Positions 14,245-25,879 of a stretch of 64,000 nt of DNA are shown here, in pieces (the first letter of the stretch is position 1; every line of letters starts with the position of its first letter). The position numbers and the translations under genes are program-made. Below the pieces are notes generated by a model, which was not told the DNA's origin, made no database searches, and saw only the letters and a list, made by a program, of their open reading frames with translations. The stretch is taken from NCBI RefSeq assembly GCF_041146395.1, contig NC_091006.1, positions 6,702,001-6,766,000 on the forward strand, in the 5' to 3' direction. The DNA is from Eulemur rufifrons. Taxonomy: Eukaryota; Chordata; Mammalia; Primates; Lemuridae.

Positions 14245-15480
14245 TCCCTAGCGGGCATCTTGAAATAGCCTCCATGCTCGTCTCTACTTCTAAGTCACAG
14301 TAGGTATTCGAGCTGCCGCAATTTTTTTTTTACTTAATGCATTAATGAAGAAGCACATAAATTACGATATCACAGTGTGAAAAAATATTTTGATCACTGC
14401 ATTACAAAAAAATTGGATTCCTTTGTCCTGTGTATTTTCTTTCATTCTGAGAAGACTCACAGGCAAGGCTGCTGTGACGTCCAGTGCCTGAGAAAGGTGA
14501 AGGAGGCCAACCGAGGGGACCGAGGCACACAAAGCTGGAAGGACCCAGGACCCCTGGATGGCTGAGTAGGGCCGTCCTGCCAGCGGGACCATGCACCGTG
14601 GGACGAGGAGCTGGCAGAGGATCGCACTGTGTGGTTGCGCCCACTGGACTTGGGGGCTCTCTGGTACAGCAGCCCAGCCCCTGTGCAAACTCTGCCCAGC
14701 GTGGAGTCTCTGCTTCAAGTTGCCCTCGCTTGTGCGGGCTGAACTGGGATTAGTGGGGCTCGGCACTTCTACAATTTAGGGGCTCATTTTAAGAAAGAGA
14801 ATGGAAAAAGATTTCATTTTGCTAATTTTATGAAAATATCTGGCTACGTAAGCACAATGACAGGGCCCTGCCCAGACCTGGGAAGGGCCGTGCACAGGCG
14901 AGGCTCCCACGCTGCAGCCGGGTGGTGGATTCGGCTCCGCTGGCCCCAGATCCCTCTTCAGGACCCCCACGCCCGGCCCCCAGCTGTTGGGGGTGCTGGC
15001 TGCTCCTGGCTCCCGGCTGCACCCCTCGTGGGAAGTGCCAGCACCCCAGGAAACTGCCTTGGCTCAAACGTAGTCCCCCTCCCAGGGGACTGCCCATGGC
15101 TGGTGGTGGCCTGACACAGACATACCAAAGTCTGAGTCCCTGGCTGCAGTTTGGGACAACTCTGAAGGGCCTTCCCAGCTGCAGAGCTCACCGTAGTGTG
15201 GGCTAAAGTCCCTGTTGCCTTGCACTGTGGTCACCTTGCCCCCACCGTGGTGCCTTCCTCGTGTTCTTATGGGAGCCCATTTTTTAGCCTACTAGGACGA
15301 TGTTTGCTGCCTGAGGACCACTGACAGGGGCTGAATCCCCACGAAACTTAACCACGGGTGTGCCAGGTCTGCCAAGATCAGCAAGACACCAGACACCAAG
15401 CATGTCACAGTGTGTGGTAATATGTACCATCAGGGACATCAAGGGACTAGACCCTGTGGGCGCTTGAGCAAACAGAAGGT
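14245..15480 (+). repeat. Inverted duplication IR3, left arm
   Basis: Reverse complement, at roughly 95 percent by eye with small indels, of 32612-33660 (for 14245-15280) and, more diverged, of 30190-30375 (for about 15290-15475). It lies directly 5' of the minus-strand interferon pseudogene. It holds several open frames of 60-94 codons that are not shared intact between the arms, and no gene is recognised. An AT-rich segment at 14320-14420 resembles old transposon DNA. Confidence 0.85.
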
Positions 15481-15487
15481 GAAGTTG

Positions 15488-15957
15488 GTGTGTTCGTTTC
15501 CTAGGGCTACCGTAATGAAGTGCCACAAACTGGTGGCTAAAAACAGCAGATATTTATTGTCACACAATTCTGGAAGCCAGAAGTCCAAAATCAAGGTGCC
15601 AGAAGGGCCATCTCTCTCTGCAACCTGTAGGAGAGAATCCCTCCTTGCCTCCTCCTAGCTCCTGCTGGCGTGCAGGCAATCTTTGCAGCTCTGTGCTTGT
15701 AGTTGTGTGTTACCAGTCTCTGCCTCTACCTTCATGTGGCCTCTCCCTGTGTGTGTGTGTGTGTCTGTGTTCCTCTTTCCCCCTTTTAGAAGGACACCAG
15801 TCATCTTGGATTAGGACCCACCCTAATGACTTCATCTGATTTGATGACCTCTGTAAAGACCATGTCTTTCAATAAGGTTACATTCTGAGGTCGTGGGAGT
15901 TAGGACTTCTACAAGTCTTTATTTTAGGGTAGTAAGGGGGCACGACTCAATCCATAG
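15488..15957 (-). mobile_element. MLT1-type MaLR LTR
   Basis: Nearly complete antisense LTR: GTTCGTTTCCTAGGGCTACC at one end, TCAAGGTGCCAGAAGGGCC inside, and GGTTACATTCTGAGGTCGTG and GGGGGCACGACTCAATCCA at the other. It contains a short (TG)n. Confidence 0.9.
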
Positions 15958-16246
15958 TGGATAAGGGAGTGTTCATCAATACGGGAGTATTTGCCCAGGA
16001 TAATGGATTTAACATTCAAGCAAGGAACCGGGGCGACGGGGTTAACATCCTTGGACAAAGTGAAGGCCTGCGCTCCAGTGGAAACAGCAGGAGAACTAGT
16101 ACCGCAAGGATCAGAGGCCAGGCAGGAGTGGATATGTTCCAGGAGGCTGGAAGCCCGCCTGGCCGTGTGGCCCGGGAGGTGCCGCCAGAGTGACAGGGAA
16201 CACACCAACAAGGGAGCCCCAGTGTCATCAAAAAACTCAGAGGTGA
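15958..16246. other. Short intergenic stretch, no gene
   Basis: Single-copy DNA between an LTR and an Alu. Open frames of 70-107 codons run into the Alu and are not credible genes. Confidence 0.4.
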
Positions 16247-16600
16247 GGCCGGGCGCGGTGGCTCACGCCTGTAATCCTAGCACTCTGGGAGGCCGAGGTG
16301 GGCGGATCGTTTGAGCTCAGAAGTTTGAGACCAGCCTGAGCAAGAGCGAGACCCCATCTCTACTAAAAATAGAAAGAAATTATATAGACAGCTAAATATA
16401 TATATAGAAAAAAAATTAGCCGGGCATAGTGGCGCATGCCTGTAGTCCCAGCTACTCGGGAGGCTGAGGCAGTAGGATCGCTTGAGCCCAGGAGTTTGAG
16501 GTTGCTGTGAGCTAAGCTGACGCCACGGCACTCACTCTAGCCTGGGCAACAGAGTGAGACTCTGTCTCAAAAAAAAAAAAAAAAAAAAAACAAAAAAAAA
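16247..16600 (+). mobile_element. Lemur-type Alu
   Basis: Full-length dimer with a long A-tail. The target duplicate AAAAACTCAGAGGTG occurs on both sides. Confidence 0.95.
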
Positions 16601-16650
16601 AAAACTCAGAGGTGGCTCCTTCCCTGAGCCAGTGCTGACATAGGCGATTG

Positions 16651-17033
16651 CCTTAGTCTGTTCATGCTGCTGTAACAGAATTCCTCAGACTGGGTAGTTT
16701 ATACAGAAAAGAGGTCCAGTTGGCTCTTGATTCTGGTGGCTGGGAAGTCCAAATTGAGCATTTGCATCTGGGGAGAGCCTCAGGCTGTTTCGACGCATGG
16801 CAGAAAGTAGAGCTGGAACCAGTGTGTGTCAAGAGATCCCACAGCAAGAGAGGAAGCAAAAGATTGAAACCAAGGAAGCGGCTCTTTTGAACAACCCACT
16901 CTCATTAATCTATTCCTGAGGGATCCACCCCCTTGACCTAAGCACCTCCCACTGGGCCCCGCCTCTCAACACTGCCATGTTGCACATCAAGCTTCAGCGT
17001 GAGCTTTGGCCGGGACAAACCAAACCATCGCAG
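16651..17033 (-). mobile_element. MST/THE1-type MaLR LTR
   Basis: Antisense LTR with CCTTAGTCTGTTCATGCTGC, CAGACTGGGTAGTTTATACA and GACCTAAGCACCTCCCACTG landmarks. Confidence 0.85.
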
Positions 17034-17687
17034 GGATGCTTCTATAACCTGGACTCCCTGGTAAAAATGGGTGTGAGAGGACACTTAAATAATAGTTTGG
17101 TGACATACATTTCAGAAGCAAGGTGGATGGAACTGTTGCAACGAGCAGGACGACTGGATTAGCAGCCTGTGGGCCTGACTCACAGAGAGCAGTGGAGAGT
17201 TAGTAGAACAAAAGCTCTGAGGGCAAGATGTACGGGCAGCCAGCAAGGGCGTTTCTTAATTTACAAACAACAAAATCTAGGATGTGTGATCCTGGGGGTG
17301 AAGTCAGATGCCCAGAGAAGTCATGTTCCCTCGCCCAGATTCTAGACCTGAGTCAGTTTTCAGATCTCAAATTGAAGGAGGGTCCGGGTCCCTGTGAGGA
17401 AGGACCCTACGATGCCACAGCAAGTGTGTCCCTTAGTGGTTCCACAGCCCTTCCCTGAAGGGACCCATGACCATGATGTGCTGCAATCGGCTTGCACTAA
17501 TTGTTAATTTTTTAACGAGACTCAATTGTTAAATTTTTAGGAATTTTGTAAGTCGGTCATTAAACAAAGCCATTTAAAAAATTAAATAATATAAACTTAT
17601 AATTAAACTTATATTAAAACACAGGTAATTAATACTCAAAAATCATATTCTGATTATTTTGCCACAGTTTACTGTTATCTATGCTCT
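17034..17687. other. Intergenic, AT-rich in its second half
   Basis: No gene or clear repeat. The text from 17500 to 17670 is strongly AT-rich. Confidence 0.4.
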
Positions 17688-18120
17688 TGAGGTATTTACG
17701 CGTTATGAGTTCAGTTGTGTCCTCCAGAAAGACATATTGAAGTCCCAAGCCCTGGTACCTCAGAATGTGACCTTATTTGGAAATAGGTCATTGCAGATGT
17801 CATTAGTTAAGGTAAGGTCATTAGTGTGGGGCCTAATCTAACATGACTGGAGTCCTTATAAGGAAGAGAAGAAGAGAGACAAAGGGAGGGACAACAGGGA
17901 GAAGATAGCCACGTGACAACAGACACAGAGATCGCAGCGACACATCCAAGGGACGCCAAGGACTGCCGGCAAATATGGAAAGCTGGGAAAGGGCAAGGAC
18001 GGATTCTCCCCTACAGGTTTCAGAGGGCACATGGCCCTGTCCATACCTTGATTTTGGCCTTCTGGCTTCCAGAACTGTGACATAATAAATTCTGTTGTTT
18101 TAAGCCACTCGGTCTATACT
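17688..18120 (+). mobile_element. MLT1-type MaLR LTR
   Basis: Sense LTR with GACCTTATTTGGAAATAGGT, GACTGGAGTCCTTATAAGGA and a tail at GTTGTTTTAAGCCACTCGGT. Confidence 0.88.
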
Positions 18121-18199
18121 ATGGGAGCCCAGGAAAAGAAACCATTGTCTGTGCTGTGTCTGTATGGTAGGAATACTATACAAAGATGTGCAATTTTGC

Positions 18200-21060
18200 A
18201 TCTCTTCCAAATCCTGTGCTCAGTGACATCAGGTTGGCAGCTTAAAATTGGCCTGGTGGTGTATTTACACAATGGAAATGGGCAAATGCTACCTATCAGA
18301 GCTCTCCTTTCCAGAGGGCTGGTTGTTAAATGTTTACCGGCACATCACTGCCAATGGCCAACAGCACTCAGACCTTCTGATAACTGTTGGATGCAGGATT
18401 TGAATCAATGCTGATGCTGGGGACCCAGAGTACCATTCTGGCCCTCCTAGTAGAGTGGGAGGCATATGGAGGTAAGTATTAGTAATAAACGGAGTCGTGA
18501 CCCAGATCTGGCTCGCAGAGCTATTATAATGGGGGAAGACCAAGTGGAAGGCTGACACTGGCCCCTTCCCATCTTGGCCATGATGGTAGAAACGGTCCTC
18601 ATGTCCCAGAGGTTATGGCAGAGATCAGTGCCATACTCAGTTTGGAGAATGCAGTCGTGCCGATTCATGTCATATCCCCATTTAATTCACCTCTTTGGTC
18701 CCTTCAAAAGCCAGATGGGTCATGGTGGATGACAGTAGACTCAACTGAATAGTAGCTCAAATTGCAGCTACTATGCTGGGCATGGTATCTTGGCTAGAGA
18801 GGATTAACATGGATCGTATCACTATGACATCGCATATGTGCTATTTGGCCATTGTCCTGGCAAAAGCAATCTGTCCATCCCAACTAGAAAGGAGGGTCAG
18901 AGGCAGTTCACATTTACGTGGGCTGGCCAAAGTGCACATTTAGAATCTGGCACTGGTGATACGTTAGTAGTACTGCCCTCTGTTGTCATAGCAACTACGA
19001 GGACTGGACCATCTGGACAGAGCATCCCTTTGGCCCACTCTTCTAGGTCAACATGGAAGATTTATGCAGAAGAAGTGACGAGTGCATTGGAAGACCTATG
19101 CTCCAGAGGGTGGGAGAGCAGCCTTTCAAAGTTTTGTGAGTGAAGTTTTTAGAGATCTAGTGGAGGGATCTATTTGAAGCATATAATCCAACAGACTTTG
19201 AGAACTAGAGGTGTATGGTGAGAAAAGATCCTTGTGGAGTTTACACAGACCTCAAAGGGGAACCACAGTGCAGCCCACCAGGGTTCAGGAGCCGGGTCAG
19301 GGTATCTGTGGCGTAGTGCACACCATTCACAGAGCTGTGCCTGGCAGCCTACTGGGACATGGCGGAAAGGAAGTGAGGACCGCAGGATAGCAAGTGACTG
19401 ATCACGAGGTGAGGTGGGCCAAGCAGCAATCGGTTGTAAGACAGAAGTGGTACATCTAGGACCCGGCACAGCAGGGCCACAGGATGAGTAAACCACAGGA
19501 ACAGGTGGTCCCAGTTCCCTGGCACCCACCACTGCTGCATTGGTGTCTTCCTCTGCTCACACCTGTGGCCACAAGGCTGGGACCTTTTGTGACCAGCTGA
19601 TGGAAAATGAAAGAGACAAAGTGTGATCCATGGGTGGATGGTGTCCATGGCTCAGTATATGGGTATAAGAAGAAAATGGACTTTTCACTACAGCTGAATT
19701 CCAGGGGCCCCTGAAAGCCGGAGGTGAGAGGAAATCTTCCCAATGGCAGAGCTCCAGGTGGCGAAGTGGATCCCCCACTGTGCGGAAAGAAGTAGCCTGA
19801 GGTGGCCACTCACCCGAGATTATTACTGGTAAGGACTTCGGCGTAGAGGTATATGGATGGCCTTACAGGAGTGGACACAACTATGATGATCCCTTTTTTA
19901 ATGTTAATGGCCACCAGGGAGGACCTACCACAGAAGTGGCACTGACCAACCAAGGAGAAATAATGACTTGGCCAGTTGTTGACATCAACCAGCCTCTGCC
20001 ATCAGCCGCGCAGCTCTGGCATGGTGGGAGTGCAACTGGAGCATCTGGGTGGCAGGACAAAGGCCACACCTGGGGCCCAACAGCACCAGCTCCCGTTCAC
20101 CAAAGCCGATCTCACCAGTGCCACTGCTGGGGCTCAAACCTGCCAGCCAGAGGCACCATCCCCTGAGAAGACCAACCTGCTACTTGGGGGCAAGCGGATG
20201 ACACTGGTTACCTTCCACCCTAGAAGGGGCAAGGGTTCATCTTGACTGGGATAACCCAGCCACAGGTTTACCTTTCCTGGCCTCGGGGACTTGGCCAGAA
20301 CTACCGCCTGAGGGATTACAGAACTCTGACCACCAGCAAAAGAACCTGTGTAACATCACCGTGAATTGAGGGCCACACTTTTTAGCAAAGGAAGTGCCAC
20401 CATAGGCATTTTGGGATCCATTACTCCCATTCCAAACCCCACTATCCAGAAGGTTCTCACCCAATAGAGCAGTGAAATGGGTTCTTAGAGATGCAGCTCA
20501 GGCCACAGCTTGGCATGGAAACTCTGCAGGATGGAGTCTGCTCACCAGGTAGGCACCATGCACCGCAAATCCACCATCGCTGTGTAGTGTTGGGTCCCCC
20601 AGCACAGAGAAAAATGGATCTGGGAACAAAAGAGCAAATACCAAAATGGCGTTGCTCCCCATCGTGCCCACTGACCACTTTAGAAAGCAGTTCTTCCTGC
20701 CCCAAATTTAGACTGTGCAGATCAAGAGGCCCTGGTTCCCAGAGAAAGATCCTACCCAGAGCGCAGCAAGAATCCCACTGAAGCTACAGTGCTGATGGCC
20801 ACCCAGTTACTGTCCCCTTCTGCCGAGAGAACCAGCAAATAAGGAGAGGAGTCAACACCTTGGCAGGAAGAACAACACTGGTCGTCGGGAGGACGTGGGG
20901 CTGCTGCACAGAGTGAGCAGGGAGGGACAGGCTTAGCACCCAAGTGACCCACTGAGGCATCTTCAGCCACTCTGTTGACCAGTTTAAATGAAAAAGCAAA
21001 TCGGCAGAGAGCAGCCATAGCCCGAGAAGGTCATGGTTACAAGGGCTTCAGACAGCACGG
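18200..21060 (+). mobile_element. Degraded ERVL internal region, pol part
   Basis: An ancient endogenous retrovirus fragment, plus strand. Landmarks typical of ERVL pol are TTTGGTCCCTTCAAAAGCCA near 18690, GAGGACCTACCACAGAAGTG near 19919 with the following ATGACTTGGCCAGTTGTTGA, and TTTTTAGCAAAGGAAGTGCC near 20379, where the integrase region would lie. All reading frames are broken by many stops and indels, and the longest frame on this strand is about 100 codons. It is not functional. No flanking LTR pair was identified with confidence; the MLT1 LTR just upstream is of a related class but need not belong to it. Confidence 0.7.
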
Positions 21061-21109
21061 GGAGAAGGGTCTGGGTCACCCCATCATGTAAGCCATCTAA
21101 GCCAGCCCT

Positions 21110-21200
21110 GAAGTTCAAGGTTACAGTGAGCTATGATGGTGCTACTGTGCTCCAGCCTCGGCAGCAAGCAAGACCCTGTCCCTTAAAACAAACAAACAAA
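21110..21200 (+). mobile_element. Alu right-monomer fragment
   Basis: GGTTACAGTGAGCTATGATG followed by GCAAGACCCTGTC and an A/C-rich tail. Only one partial monomer. Confidence 0.8.
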
Positions 21201-21261
21201 TAAAACCTGAGAAAAACATCAGTGCCAACCCATAGGGTTAGAACCAGGAAGCTGTAATAGT

Positions 21262-21279
21262 GGGGGGGGGGGGGGGGGG
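21262..21279 (+). repeat. Poly-G run of 18
   Basis: Eighteen consecutive G residues. The length of such a run is error-prone in sequencing. Confidence 0.9.
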
Positions 21280-22334
21280 TGGCTAGTGTTTTCCATTTGC
21301 CCACACACACCTACTCTCCCCATTTCTCCACCCTGCTCTGGGCCCCAGGGAGAAGGGAGAAGAAGTCAGGGTCCGTATTCCCCAGTCTTCCTCCCTGTAG
21401 GGCCACCATCACCGGTCTGTTTCCTCCACTTGCCTACCTGACTCTCCTCCCCAGGCCAGGCAACCACACCCTCAACCCTCTCCCCTTCCTTTAGGCCTCC
21501 CCCCAGTGGTGATGCCCCTCCCCCATGCTGGCCCCAGGGCCTTGTGCTGGCCCATGTCATTTTCTTTCACCATCCAATCCCTTTGTAAATGCTCCCAGTA
21601 CCAACCCTACCTCCAATTACCCTAAATTGATTGGGCCATCTGTTTCCAGCTGGGCCCTAACTGATACACTATAATTAAAGATGTGGGAGAATGCAAATGA
21701 GAGATAATGGTAAGACATTAAAAGCAGGCTACCAAACTGTATACAGCATGGTTCCAATTTGGGTGAAATTGCTCATAGAAAGGGGCAGAGTGGGTAGGAA
21801 GGAGGAACAGTTACAAATTGTTAAAAAAAAATTTTTTTTACCTCCATGAGGTGGGCTTAAAGATTCACTTTAACTTTCCAAGTTGTATGTTTTTGTATTG
21901 ATGGAATCTTGACGAGGAATAAGTGTTACTTTGGTAATAAGAAAACATATGCACAAATAAATACATGAAAAATTGCTATATATTGGGAAAAATTCTTCCA
22001 GAGGTGGGATGAGGGGTGGGAGCAGGGCAGTGAAGTGATAGATGGTTTTTTTCTCTTTTATGCTTTTCTGTATTTTCCAGACTTTATCCAATGAACGTGC
22101 ATGGCTAATTCTATCAGAAAAAAGGTAGATTTTATTTTTAAACTAAAACAAAGATTGATTGAGACAGACAGACAGAGAGACCAGGGTCAGGATGTTTGTT
22201 GGCAAAATGAATGCGGAGTGCAGGATGGAGTCACACGGAGCCAGAGACCAAGAGACAGAAAGAGAGGCATATACAGAGGGAGAGAGAGGTAGAATGAAAG
22301 GAAGACAGAGAAGGAGACACTGAATGAGATTTTT
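21280..22334. other. Intergenic, no gene
   Basis: The first 400 bases are C-rich single-copy DNA. About 21680-22150 is AT-rich and looks like the 3' end of an old L1. A GA-rich stretch with repeated GAGACAGA/GACAGA units lies at about 22160-22320. No gene is seen. Confidence 0.45.
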
Positions 22335-22540
22335 AAGGGCAGTTACACGGAGAAGAAGCTTTGAAGCTGGACAGTGTGCAGGTTCAAACCCCACCTCTGG
22401 CACTAACTAGCTGTGTGTCTTGGAAAACCTCTTTCACTTTACTGGGGCTCAGTTTTCTCTCTGCAAAAGAACATAGTAGCAGAACATCCCTCCTGTGTCC
22501 TTTTGGAGGATTTCATGAGAAAATATGTATGTGTCAATAC
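22335..22540 (+). repeat. MIR fragment
   Basis: GTTCAAACCCCACCTCTGGC, the core ACTGGGGCTCAGTTTTCTCT and an ATAC-rich 3' part. Confidence 0.75.
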
Positions 22541-23060
22541 ATACAACGGGGTATGATGGACAGTAAATGCTATAAAAGGGAAGATTATTGTAGAACAAAG
22601 ATAAGGACAACCAGGATGAGTTTAACAAAGAAAAAGGAAATAGTAGAGATGGGGACAGAGACCTACTTTGGTAGCTGAGGGTTCGAGCCCAGCCATCCCT
22701 GGCCCAGGCCCACTAGCAGGTAAACTCCTCCCAGCGGCCTGGGGCCCGCGCTGACGTGCAGAAAGCCACCAAGGGCCATCCGGACACTGCCGCCCAGGGT
22801 GGACACCACTCGAGGGGCAGTGCAGCGCAAGTCCTACTGCAGCGCACGAGGCACAGAGGGTTCACTGCGGGAGGGAGAGAGGGGACAGAGGCTGAGCGGA
22901 GCAGCGGGTCCGACCCAGGCGGTCTCTCCCCTGCGGGTGATGCCCGCCAGTGCTGTGAGCATCAGCCCCTCTGCGACCTTAGCCAGAGCAGGGGGCTGGA
23001 CTCGCGGGCCCCTCTCTTTAGCCTCCCTGACGTCCCTTGCCTCCTCCTGCAGGAGCACAG
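22541..23060. other. GC-rich 5' flank of the IFNL4-like pseudogene
   Basis: GC content rises from about 22690. No ISRE or TATA-like box is evident to the eye just 5' of the ATG at 23061. The open frames here run into exon 1 of the pseudogene in other frames. Confidence 0.5.
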
Positions 23061-24381
23061 ATGGAGACGAGTGGCGGAGACGTGGTGGCCGCCGGGCTGT
23101 GGTCGGGTGGACGGTGGGCGTGGTCGCGCTGGGCGCTGCCCGCTCTCGCGCTAGGGTCCTCTGGATCCCAGGGCGCTGGTGGCGGCCAAGGCAATGAGGG
23201 ACAGCCACGAGAGAGAGGGCCCAGACCCACTCCGTTCCCCAGGACCCTGGACCCTCCAGGTCCCCATATGGCTGTCCCAGTCCCCAGGAGTCCTTGCGTC
23301 CTATCGTCCCGCAGGCGCATCTCCTATCTCAGGGTCCAGAATTCTGGCCACGAGACCTCCGGCAAACTCCGTCATAGGCGCAAAAATAGGCGCTTCGTGC
23401 TGGTCACAAAAGGGCGCCCTGGGTCCGCTGGGCGGACTCAGCTCCAAGTCTGGGCACAGGGCTTTGCTGGGGGAGCGCAGGGTGCATTTCAGTTCCCGTT
23501 CATGCCTTCGGAGAACTCCCTAGTTCAGTGCACAATATGCGCGACCGTACGCGGACCAGCGTAGTTCCACGTCCAGGAGTTCCAGACGGCCCAGTGATCA
23601 GGGGCCCTGACGAGGAGGCCCAGACTCACCTGGGCGCTTGTCCTGTAGGAGCAAGAGACGATGATCTGGAGGCCGCGCAACTGCTCCATCCGCACGAGGA
23701 GGGACCATTTCCAGCCCTTGAACCTGGCGCCGGGAAGCGCAGACCCCGGGCGCGGGCGGTCCCCAACTCCCCAGGCCGTGCTGAGCAGCCTGCACAGCCG
23801 GAAGCTGTTCCCGGGCACTGGCCCTTCCTGGAGCAGCTGGCTGCCAGGGAGCGTGAGTGACGGCCCGCACCCCGCTCCGCTTTAACCCTGCCAGCTTGGC
23901 CTGCGCGCCCGGGCTCGTAGCGAGTCTCATCGCTTTGCGAATCTGTCCCGCTTAGCGGAAAAACCGGCCGAGGTTTAATTCACGTCCTCTCCGTGTCCAA
24001 ATCCAGGCTTGGGTCTGCTGCTGGGAGGGTCACTGGCAGGTTAATAGGTGAGGCCCCATTCTTCACCTTCTTCGTGTCTCCCCTCCAGCTGCAGCTGATC
24101 CGGCCAGACTCCCTCAAAGAAATCCCCTCCGGCCACGGAGGGGGCGTCACAAGACGCAGAGAGCTGTGCGTGGCGCGGGCGGTACAGGGGTGAGACCGCA
24201 GGGAAGACCGGGTGAGGATGAAATGGATGGGACTGAGGTTTGGAGCCGCTGGGTCCAGAGGGGAGCTTCTTGGGAAGGAAAATCCTGGCTCAGCCCCGCT
24301 CCGCCTCCTTGCTAGGTTCCAGGACTCGCCCGGATGCCCCAAGCCACAGTCACGTTCAATCGCCTGCAACTGCTCGCGTAG
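23061..24381 (+). pseudogene. IFNL4: IFNL4-like interferon-lambda pseudogene
   Basis: All parts of an IFNL4 coding region can be traced in order on the plus strand, judged against the human gene from memory. Exon 1, 23061-23208: ATG, then VVAAGLW, then a one-base loss near 23110 shifts the frame. The donor position reads GA (23209-23210) instead of GT. Next block, 23649-23852: in frame for RNCSIRTRRD and QAVLSSLHSRKLFPGTGP, then a one-base loss near 23824 before FLEQLAA; the donor is intact. Exon 4-like, about 24089-24165: reads LQLIRPDSLKEIPSG, with no clear donor. Exon 5-like, 24323-24381: DSPGCPK, a one-base loss, then TVTFNRLQLLA and a TAG at 24379-24381, well before the family's C-terminal cysteine. 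At least three frameshifts, a lost donor and an early stop make a working protein very unlikely. The main uncertainty is the exact exon borders. Confidence 0.8.
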
Positions 24382-24640
24382 GACCCGACCCCGCCCTGCT
24401 CTGTCGGATCCGAAACCCTCACGCCATTGGTTGGTCCTCTGTTGCCCCATTGGACCAGGAGAGTCTCTCAGCCAATGGGCGCTGAGGCCCGGGAGGCTCC
24501 CTGCCGCCGCCACTGGCCGGACTTCAACCCACCTACGCCCGGTGCAAGAGGCGCAGGTATCTCACCCACACCGCACCCCCCCCACCCGCGTCCCCGCCCG
24601 AGGATGAGAACCAGATCCTCAGGAAGCGGCGACATTTCCT
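24382..24640. promoter_or_regulatory. GC-rich segment with three evenly spaced CCAAT boxes
   Basis: NF-Y-type CCAAT boxes are at 24426-24430 (ATTGG), 24449-24453 (ATTGG) and 24472-24476 (CCAAT), spaced 23 bases apart. The surrounding 300 bases are CpG-rich. This looks like a promoter core, but no start site or gene can be assigned. Confidence 0.45.
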
Positions 24641-25050
24641 TGTGGTGCTTTGTCCGAAGCTCTTCCAGGGGCTGGTCTGGCGAGAGACTTGAGCTCTGGG
24701 GACACTTGCTGATCCCCACACACCAGGGATCAATTCTTCATTCTGTGATTACCAAGATACACACACGCCTCTCCCACGTTCCAACCCCTGATTTGAACCT
24801 TCAGCACCAGCTTGGAGAGTCTATGAACTCGTGACTCTGGGATCCCCCACGTGAGGGACACCATTCCTAAGCGATCTGGTAGTGAAAGGCCCCAAACCCT
24901 AAAGTTACTGTCGTTCTTGGGATTCTCTTACATGTGTGTTGTTTGCGTTTGTGAAATTCTGTGTGTATCTGCTATTGTGTCTCCTGGTTTTAAGTTATTA
25001 GTGTTTGGATTGCATTGGTTGTTTTCCATATGATCATTGGGAGGTACCCT
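24641..25050. other. Intergenic, no gene
   Basis: Single-copy DNA with no identifiable feature. Confidence 0.4.
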
Positions 25051-25460
25051 CTACGGCAAAAATCCTGAGCCAGGGACTCAGATGGGCTGAGTTTCAATTC
25101 TGACCCTGCCATTTAATTACAGCGTCATTGTCTGAGCGTGCGCTTTCTCCCCTATGCAGTGGCATGTTATATTTCTCTTGCAAAGGAGTAACGTACGTTG
25201 CCTGTGTTTATAAACCTGCCAGCGGAGGTCATAGGATGGCCTTAATAAACGTCCTCCTTTAAATAATCACCCACGTACAAACAATTGTATTATTATATTT
25301 CATCCAGATCTGTGGGCTAGCAATCTGTGTTGCTACTGCACCCCTCCTTCCCCAGGTGACACAGCCAGTGAGGGTCAGAACCAAGTTGGGACCCCAGGCC
25401 CTCCAGCGCCAGAACCCACACTCTCCACCGCTGCCTCAACTTCCTTTCTAAGAAAAACAG
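25051..25460 (+). repeat. MIR-like fragments
   Basis: TGAGTTTCAATTCTGACCCTGCC near 25089 and the following text through 25260 fit a decayed MIR. A second short piece (CCAGGTGACACAGCCAGTGA near 25353) fits another. Confidence 0.55.
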
Positions 25461-25724
25461 CATGATATTTAGGAATTCCAGGTATTGTGCCTTGTGCAGA
25501 ATTCATTGTTGGTGCAGTATCTCCTACCCACCTGAACTAAGGCCCCTGCATTGGGCAGAAAGTGACCAACCTTTTGGCAGGTGACTTGTGCACATCCTGC
25601 TCTTGGGTCTGAAACATTTTCATGTATCAGAGTTCAAAGATTTTTCCAACTGTCCAAGGTCTCCCTGGAATTATGAGAGAAAGAATGGGTTGGGGTGGAA
25701 GTCAAGTGTCAAAAAGGACACACT

Positions 25725-25790
25725 CCCCTGGTGGCCAGTGTGCCTCACCCTGCTCCGGGCTTCCCCAGCCTGGGGCTCCCCTTCTTTCCC
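25725..25790 (+). repeat. Partial copy of the IFNL promoter-proximal text
   Basis: About 45 bases here, centred on CGGGCTTCCCCAGCCTGGGG, match 26950-26996 with three differences. The match lies 1.2 kb further 5' and in the same orientation. Confidence 0.6.
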
Positions 25791-25879
25791 AGGAAACCAT
25801 CACCTCTGGGTCCAGAGATCTAGGTGCACAGGAGGCTGGAGAGGACAGTGGTTACCCTCTCTGTGTCAGACAAAACTTG

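Noticed and set aside
18200..21060. Possible host gene in the 18-21 kb region
   Set aside because: The text fits an old ERVL pol region with broken frames.
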